A DNA stretch of 8,737 nucleotides from assembly GCA_018716795.1 (NCBI GenBank), contig DVJK01000138.1:1-8737 (forward strand), read 5' to 3'. The notes under the pieces were generated by a model. That model worked only from the letters and a program-made list of their open reading frames with translations, was not told the DNA's origin and made no database searches. Of this stretch, positions 5,172 through 8,737 are shown piece after piece. Origin of the DNA: Candidatus Scatomorpha merdipullorum. GTDB lineage: Bacteria; Bacillota; Clostridia; Oscillospirales; Oscillospiraceae. Positions within the stretch are counted from its first letter, which is position 1. Each line of letters opens with the position of its first letter. A program made the position numbers and the translations under genes.

Positions 5172-6881
5172 ATGTCAACACCGCGAGAAATCTTCCTCGA
5201 GACCATCAGGCCCGACGGCCGGCCCGAGCGCATCCTCGACCAGTACGAGGCGCTGGGCATGGTGCTCAACGATCCCATCAACACCTATCTGCGCGGCAAC
5301 CGCCGCCGCGGCACGACCAGCCTCGACCGCTGGGGCACGACCATCACCTGGCCCGAGGACGCGCCCGGCTCCATGCCGCTGCACGGCCCGGGGCTCACCG
5401 TGCTTCAGGACGTCGCCCGCTGGCGCGAGACCGTCCACGCGCCCGACCTCGAGGCCAACTGCGCCGAGGGCTGGGAGGACGCGCTCGCCCTCGCGGAGAA
5501 GCTGCGCGGCGAGAAGCTTGTCTGCGGCTTCATGGGCACGGGCATCTTTGAGCAGTGCCACTTCCTCATGGGCTTCGAGGCCACGCTCGCGAACCTCTAC
5601 GAGCACCCCGAGGAAATGCGCGCGCTCATAGACTACATCACCGAGTACCGCCTCACCTACGCGCGCATGCTCATAGACAGGCTCCACCCCGACGCCATCT
5701 TCTCCCACGACGACTGGGGCACGAAGACGCAGCTCTTCATGCAGCCGGACATGTGGCGCGAGTTTTATAAGGAGCCGTACCGCCGCTTCTACGGCTATAT
5801 ACGCTCGCGCGGCGTCATTGCGATACACCACGGCGACGCCTACCTCGCCGACATCGTCGAGGACATGGCGGAGATAGGCATACAGTGCTGGCAGGGCGTC
5901 CTGCCCGAGAACAACATCCCCGAGCTGCAGCAGAGGCTTAACGGCCGCATGGCGCTCATGGGCGGCATAGGCGCGGCGATTGACAGGGCCGACGCCTCCG
6001 GGGCGGAGATACGCGCCTACGTGCGCCGCACGCTTGAGGACTGCGCGCCCGGCGGGCACTTCATCCCCAGCATCACCTACGGCCTGCCCGGCGCGGTCTT
6101 CCCGCAGGTCGACGCGGCCATAGACGCCGAGATTGCCGCCTGGAACGGCGAGACGCACCTGCACGGCGCGCGGCGCGCCGCCGTCGTCCGCCGCGGCGAG
6201 GCCCGTCCCGCCGCCTCACCCTCGCCCGCCGCCGCGGCCGAGAGCGCCGGCGTCCTCGGGGATATCACCGCCGCGCTCAGGAAGGGCCACCGCAAGAAGG
6301 TGCTCGAGGGCGTCGAGGCCGCGCTGGCCGAGGGCATAAGCGCCGAGACCGTGCTCAACGAGGGCCTGGTGCGCGGCATGCAGCTCCTGGGCGACGATTT
6401 CAGCGCCGGGCGCGCCTTCGTGCCCGAGATGCTGGTCGCGGCCCGGGCCATGAACGCGGCCACGGAGCGGCTCAAGCCCCTGCTCGCCGCCGGCGGCAAG
6501 AAGAGCGCGGGCAAAATCTGCCTCGGCACCGTGCGCGGCGACATGCACGACATAGGCAAGAACCTCGTCAAGATAATGATGGAGGGCGCGGGGCTCGAGG
6601 TCGTCGACCTCGGCGTCGACGTCTCCGCCGAGCAGTTTGTGGATACAGCCGTGAACGAGGGCTGCGCGCTTATCGGCTGCTCCGCCATGCTCACGACCAC
6701 GATGGACGAGATGCGCCGCGTCGTCGAGCTCGTGCGCGAGCGCGGCCTTGCCGGGAAGGTCAAGGTCATGATAGGCGGCGCGCCCACCAGCCGGGAGTTC
6801 TGCGACTCCATCGGCGCCGACTGCTACACTGCCGACGCCGCGCAGGCGGCCCAGGCGGCCCTCGCGCTGCTGGCCGGCTGA
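5172..6881 (+). CDS. CmuA-like fusion: UroD-fold methyltransferase + B12-binding corrinoid domain
   Basis: A 569-aa cytoplasmic protein with two modules. Residues about 1-330 are a uroporphyrinogen-decarboxylase-fold methyltransferase (MtaA/MtbA/CmuA superfamily), including FSHDDWG at 177-183 and IQCWQGV at 237-243. After an Ala/Pro/Arg linker (about 331-358), residues about 360-440 are the helical B12 cap and about 447-569 the B12-binding Rossmann domain. This has DMHDIG (457-462, with H459 the expected lower axial cobalt ligand), SAMLTT (504-509) and GGAP (535-538). It would move a methyl group from an unknown substrate onto its own corrinoid. The MtaA-type zinc motif HxC...C is not seen: the equivalent segment reads HHGD (219-222), and the later Cys region reads PSITYG. 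The domain order is that of chloromethane methyltransferase CmuA, but halide use is not implied. The Shine-Dalgarno AGGGGGA (5158-5164) lies about 8 nt upstream. Confidence 0.88.
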   Translation: MSTPREIFLETIRPDGRPERILDQYEALGMVLNDPINTYLRGNRRRGTTSLDRWGTTITWPEDAPGSMPLHGPGLTVLQDVARWRETVHAPDLEANCAEGWEDALALAEKLRGEKLVCGFMGTGIFEQCHFLMGFEATLANLYEHPEEMRALIDYITEYRLTYARMLIDRLHPDAIFSHDDWGTKTQLFMQPDMWREFYKEPYRRFYGYIRSRGVIAIHHGDAYLADIVEDMAEIGIQCWQGVLPENNIPELQQRLNGRMALMGGIGAAIDRADASGAEIRAYVRRTLEDCAPGGHFIPSITYGLPGAVFPQVDAAIDAEIAAWNGETHLHGARRAAVVRRGEARPAASPSPAAAAESAGVLGDITAALRKGHRKKVLEGVEAALAEGISAETVLNEGLVRGMQLLGDDFSAGRAFVPEMLVAARAMNAATERLKPLLAAGGKKSAGKICLGTVRGDMHDIGKNLVKIMMEGAGLEVVDLGVDVSAEQFVDTAVNEGCALIGCSAMLTTTMDEMRRVVELVRERGLAGKVKVMIGGAPTSREFCDSIGADCYTADAAQAAQAALALLAG

Positions 6882-6913
6882 ACGCGCCGCGGAATATTGT
6901 AAATTGACAAAAC

Positions 6914-6944
6914 GGCCGGGGAGGGCTTCGCGCCCTCCCCGGCC
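6914..6944 (+). terminator. hairpin terminator after the methyltransferase operon
   Basis: A 13-bp perfect stem GGCCGGGGAGGGC (6914-6926) / GCCCTCCCCGGCC (6932-6944) with a 5-nt TTCGC loop, 32 nt after the stop. The 3' side is only mildly T-rich (TTGCGCTT), so strict rho-independent function is likely but not ideal. Read leftward, the downstream side has GTTTTGTCAATTT. Confidence 0.65.
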
Positions 6945-7198
6945 TTGCGCTTCCCGGGCAAAAAAGATTGGCGAACCGCCTTGGGGGCAGCGGTCCGCCT
7001 TAACAGGGTTGTGGGATAAAGATATGAGCCGGGTTCCCGCTCGCCGTCCGTTACGCGGGCGGCAATTGGATAAGCTGTGCTTAAAGAATAGCGCGCCCGC
7101 GATAAAATTGCAAGAGCGAAGGCCGTCGGAAAAGCACCAGTTTTGCCGAACGCATAAAATTTCCCCATGCGGGCATGCTATGCTCCGAGAAAACGAAA
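6945..7198. other. intergenic region with two hairpins, no gene seen
   Basis: Between the terminator and the DUF378 Shine-Dalgarno site no convincing coding sequence is found; the open frame that crosses it is Arg/Pro-rich and continues out of frame through the next gene. It contains an imperfect 10-bp hairpin (6970-6979 with 6990-6999, one A/C mismatch) and an 8-bp hairpin (7043-7050 with 7056-7063, one G-T pair). Two TAAAAT words (7103-7108 and 7155-7160) could be -10 boxes for the small membrane gene, but neither has a good -35. Confidence 0.4.
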
Positions 7199-7204
7199 AG
7201 GAGG
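7199..7204 (+). promoter_or_regulatory. ribosome binding site of the DUF378 gene
   Basis: AGGAGG 9 nt before ATG 7214. It sets the start there rather than at the upstream in-frame ATG (7175), which lies before it and would add charged residues in front of the first membrane segment, or at the second ATG (7220), which is 15 nt away. Confidence 0.8.
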
Positions 7205-7213
7205 CCGCAAGGC

Positions 7214-7417
7214 ATGATTATGGATCGCATAGCCCTGGTGCTCGCCATCATCGGCGGCATAAACTGGGGCAGCGTGGGGCTCTTCCGCTTCGACATCGTC
7301 GCCTGGCTCTGCGGCGGTTCGGCCGCCGTCTTCAGCCGCGTGATATACACCCTGGTGGGCCTGGCCGCCCTCTGGTGCATATCCCTGCTGTTCAGGCCCA
7401 GGGAGGAAGAGGCCTGA
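7214..7417 (+). CDS. DUF378 small membrane protein
   Basis: A 67-aa protein that is almost entirely membrane. The first hydrophobic segment covers about residues 5-32 and includes the DUF378 hallmark GGINWG (14-19). The second runs about 41-60 and is followed by a charged tail (RPREEEA). Two transmembrane helices are expected in the inner membrane. DUF378 proteins are short, widespread in Firmicutes and of unknown function. The gene appears monocistronic: it is followed within 15 nt by a strong terminator and preceded by a 330-nt gap. Confidence 0.88.
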   Translation: MIMDRIALVLAIIGGINWGSVGLFRFDIVAWLCGGSAAVFSRVIYTLVGLAALWCISLLFRPREEEA

Positions 7418-7431
7418 GCGGAATCCGCCGC

Positions 7432-7475
7432 GCCGGCCGGGAGGAGTGCAAAGCTCTTTCCGGCCGGCCTTTTTT
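7432..7475 (+). terminator. intrinsic terminator of the DUF378 gene
   Basis: A 9-bp perfect stem GCCGGCCGG (7432-7440) / CCGGCCGGC (7460-7468) followed by CTTTTTT (7469-7475). The 19-nt loop can add an inner GAG/CTC pairing. A classical rho-independent terminator. Confidence 0.88.
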
Positions 7476-7501
7476 CGCGGGGTTTTTCCCTCGGACGGGG
7501 C

Positions 7502-7507
7502 TATAAT
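7502..7507 (+). promoter_or_regulatory. -10 box of the noc promoter
   Basis: Perfect TATAAT, 28 nt before ATG 7536. With 17-nt spacing the -35 would be GGGGTT (7479-7484), a poor match, so an activator or a weak promoter is possible. Transcription would start near 7514. The in-frame ATG at 7509 would then lie upstream of the transcript, supporting 7536 as the true start. Confidence 0.55.
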
Positions 7508-7535
7508 TATGGCGAAAGCGGAAGGGGGAGCGCTT

Positions 7536-8351
7536 ATGCAGACGATACTTACAAGGCCCCGGCTGGGCCGCGCCGGGATAGTTCAGCTGCCGGTCGACGA
7601 GATAGATCCCAACCCGAACCAGCCGCGGCGGGAATTTGACGAGGCCGCGCTCGCGGAGCTCTCGGCGAGCATAGCGGAGTACGGCGTGATTTCGCCGCTG
7701 ACCGTGCGGCTGCACTTCGGGCGCTATGAGCTGGTGGCGGGCGAGCGGCGGCTTCGCGCGGCGCGCCTCGCCGGGCTCAGGAAGGTGCCCTGCATCGTGC
7801 TGGACGTGGATATGGAGGAGTCGAGCCTGCTTGCGATGGTGGAAAACCTGCAGCGGCAGGACCTGGACTTCCTCGAGGAAGCGCGGGGCATGGCGAACCT
7901 CATGCGCATGTACGGCCTGAGCCAGGAGGACTGCGCCCGGCGGCTGGGCAGAAGCCAGAGCGCCGTGGCGAACAAGCTCCGGCTTCTGAAGCTGCCGGAG
8001 GACGTCCTCGAGGCTCTGAGGCAAAACGGCCTCACGGAGCGCCACGGCCGCGCCCTCCTGCGCCTCGGGGACGACGCCGCGCGCCGCGCCGCCCTCGCGC
8101 ACATACTGGAGGCCGGGCTGAACGTCGCGCAGACGGACGCGTACATAGACGCCCTGCTCGCGCCCGCCGCGGAAAAGCCGCGGCGGGGCCGGCGCCGCGC
8201 GCTCATACTCAAGGACGTGCGCGTCTTTTTGAACAGCCTCAGCCGCAGCCTCGACGTGATGAAGCGCGGCGGCATAGACGCCGAGTTCAAAAAGGAGGAG
8301 ACGGACGAGGCGCTGGTCGTCACGATATCCATCCCCAAAAAACGCTCCTGA
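7536..8351 (+). CDS. noc: ParB/Noc-family CTP-binding chromosome protein
   Basis: A 271-aa DNA-binding protein. The N-terminal ParB/Srx CTPase fold contains NQPR (28-31) and the CTP-binding GERRLRA (69-75). It is followed by VENLQRQDL (102-110), and a helix-turn-helix at about 127-150 that recognises a parS or NBS palindrome. The segments SQSAVANKLRLLKLPEDV and GLTERHGRALLRL match the Noc branch better than Spo0J/ParB, whose usual wording is ANHLRLL and SMGHARALL. Noc spreads on DNA from its sites and blocks FtsZ assembly over the nucleoid; ParB drives origin segregation. ATG 7536 is chosen from GGGGGAG 5 nt upstream and the TATAAT at 7502. No ParA or rsmG/mnmG neighbour is visible, so this copy is outside the usual oriC cluster, at least in this window. 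A generic ParB paralogue remains possible. Confidence 0.82.
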   Translation: MQTILTRPRLGRAGIVQLPVDEIDPNPNQPRREFDEAALAELSASIAEYGVISPLTVRLHFGRYELVAGERRLRAARLAGLRKVPCIVLDVDMEESSLLAMVENLQRQDLDFLEEARGMANLMRMYGLSQEDCARRLGRSQSAVANKLRLLKLPEDVLEALRQNGLTERHGRALLRLGDDAARRAALAHILEAGLNVAQTDAYIDALLAPAAEKPRRGRRRALILKDVRVFLNSLSRSLDVMKRGGIDAEFKKEETDEALVVTISIPKKRS

Positions 8352-8371
8352 CCGTCCGGACAGTCCGGCGG
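8352..8371 (+). other. small hairpin just after the noc stop codon
   Basis: CCG.CCGGA pairs with TCCGG.CGG (8352-8360 with 8364-8371) around a CAG loop, with a bulged T. There is no T-run after it. It may stabilise the mRNA 3' end or be incidental in GC-rich DNA. Confidence 0.35.
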
Positions 8372-8386
8372 CCGGGTTCAAATAAA

Positions 8387-8410
8387 AAGCGCCCGGGATC
8401 CCGGGCGCTT
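8387..8410 (-). terminator. 24-bp perfect palindrome, intrinsic terminator read leftward
   Basis: AAGCGCCCGGG with its exact inverse forms a perfect 24-bp palindrome. As RNA it gives a 10-bp stem with a GATC loop. On the minus strand it is followed at once by TTTATT, so the arm end plus tail make TTTTTATT, an ideal tail for leftward transcripts from malQ. On the plus strand the tail is weak (GCGCCTGTTT), but it may still end noc transcripts. Confidence 0.75.
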
Positions 8411-8421
8411 GCGCCTGTTTA

Positions 8422-8442
8422 AAAAGGCCTCGGCGGCCTTTT
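8422..8442. terminator. bidirectional A/T-flanked terminator hairpin
   Basis: An 8-bp stem AAAAGGCC (8422-8429) / GGCCTTTT (8435-8442) with a 5-nt loop. The arms end in T-runs on both strands, with a further CCTTTTT at 8449-8455 on the plus strand. It suits the convergent noc/malQ gap. Confidence 0.65.
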
Positions 8443-8495
8443 CGGCCTCCTTTTTGCCTGAGCGCTCTTACAGCGTTTGAGCGTGCGGCAAAATA

Positions 8496-8530
8496 CAAAA
8501 CCGAAGCCCAGCGAAGCGGGTTCGGTTTTG
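8496..8530 (-). terminator. terminator-like hairpin in the convergent gap
   Basis: A 10-bp stem CAAAACCGAA (8496-8505) / TTCGGTTTTG (8521-8530) extended by an inner CCC/GGG pairing. Read leftward it ends in TTTTGTATTTTG, a reasonable tail for malQ transcripts. Confidence 0.55.
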
Positions 8531-8536
8531 AAAGGA

Positions 8537-8617
8537 AGAATAAACGAAGCGGAACGGATGTCACCGGGCGCAGCCTTTCGGCTGCGCCCGGTGACGGAGT
8601 AGAGCGCAGTTTATTCT
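8537..8617. other. long-armed stem-loop overlapping the malQ stop codon
   Basis: Outer 9-bp arms AGAATAAAC (8537-8545) and GTTTATTCT (8609-8617) bracket a perfect 16-bp stem, GTCACCGGGCGCAGCC / GGCTGCGCCCGGTGAC (8560-8575 with 8580-8595), with a TTTC loop. The right outer arm contains the TAA stop of malQ (8611-8613). No direct T-run follows the inner stem in either direction, so it may protect the mRNA end or be a small palindromic repeat rather than a terminator. Confidence 0.55.
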
Positions 8618-8737
8618 GACGCGCGTGAGAGCGGGTTGAGGCGGCCGTACATGCGCGCGTACTCGCGTATCTTCTCCGCGAGCTCGTCCGTGAGCATTCC
8701 GGGCGTGAGGCGCCAGGTCCAGTTGCCCGTGGGCGTG
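8611..8737 (-). CDS. malQ: 4-alpha-glucanotransferase, C-terminal end (partial)
   Basis: The last 41 codons of a leftward gene that starts beyond the right edge of the window, ending in TAA at 8613-8611. The peptide begins TPTGNWTWRL and continues TPGMLTDELAEKIREYARMYGR. The GNWxWRL block followed by a helix is the conserved C-terminus of GH77 amylomaltases (MalQ/DPE), which move alpha-1,4-glucan segments between maltooligosaccharides. The catalytic residues lie outside the window, so activity cannot be checked. Downstream it faces a run of hairpins (8387-8595) and the convergent noc gene. Confidence 0.75.
   Translation of the reverse strand, partial: TPTGNWTWRLTPGMLTDELAEKIREYARMYGRLNPLSRASE

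Noticed and set aside
6904..6909. TTGACA as a -35 box for the DUF378 gene
   Set aside because: No -10 at 16-18 nt; that position falls in the terminator hairpin loop and arm.
6904..7506. Open frame of about 200 codons across the intergenic region and the DUF378 gene
   Set aside because: Arg/Pro/His-rich translation, no ribosome binding site or family likeness, and it overlaps DUF378 and its terminator in another frame.
165..8351. CRISPR array, insertion sequence, transposase or phage genes
   Set aside because: No direct repeats at regular spacing, no terminal inverted repeats with target duplications, and no mobile-element proteins in any frame.
8371..8410. tRNA-like T-loop (GGGTTCAAATA)
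   Set aside because: No matching T stem, anticodon arm or acceptor stem; the following bases form a terminator palindrome.
7392..8564. 390-codon minus-strand open frame opposite noc
   Set aside because: Runs through several terminators and the entire noc gene; no motif or start signal.

Overview
The window looks like part of the chromosome of a high-GC anaerobic Firmicute (Clostridia). The pointers are a Noc-type ParB protein, Shine-Dalgarno sites of the AGGAGG/GGGGGA type, consensus sigma-A promoters, a compact clostridial-style intergenic repeat, and corrinoid methyltransferase genes typical of acetogen-like or gut anaerobes. Genus cannot be read from the sequence. Ile is often encoded by ATA despite the very high GC.

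Layout. Positions 1-164 hold only strong hairpins, the likely end of the leftward operon. A leftward operon (3625 to 165) encodes a RACo-type corrinoid reactivator, a homocysteine S-methyltransferase with a vestigial half pterin-binding domain, and a YgjP-type HExxH protein. The stop/start junctions are abutting or overlapping. A rightward operon (3929 to 6881) encodes a DUF5714 Cys-rich protein, a DUF2284 Cys-rich protein, and a CmuA-like fusion of a UroD-fold methyltransferase with a B12-binding corrinoid domain. Then come a terminator, a small DUF378 membrane protein with its own terminator, and a noc/parB-like gene with its own -10 box. On the far right is the C-terminal end of a leftward 4-alpha-glucanotransferase (malQ). 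A 259-nt convergent gap packed with hairpins separates noc from malQ.

How the genes may work together. The two divergent operons look like one corrinoid methyl-transfer system. The fusion protein would take a methyl group from an unknown substrate onto its own corrinoid. RACo would reduce accidentally oxidised Co(II) back to Co(I). The Hcy-domain protein, which lacks an intact folate-binding barrel, would be the natural acceptor module, giving methionine. DUF5714 and DUF2284 are translationally coupled metal/thiol-rich partners of unknown role. This pathway is inference; the substrate is not identifiable.

The most striking regulatory observation is between the operons. A perfect-consensus rightward promoter (TTGACA, 17 nt, TATAAT) and a near-consensus leftward promoter (TTGACC, 17 nt, TATAGT) face each other. 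Their two -10 boxes form the arms of a 22-bp inverted repeat, so the promoters should compete, and the inverted repeat is a candidate operator. The rightward transcript then has a leader of about 275 nt carrying a three-way-junction repeat.
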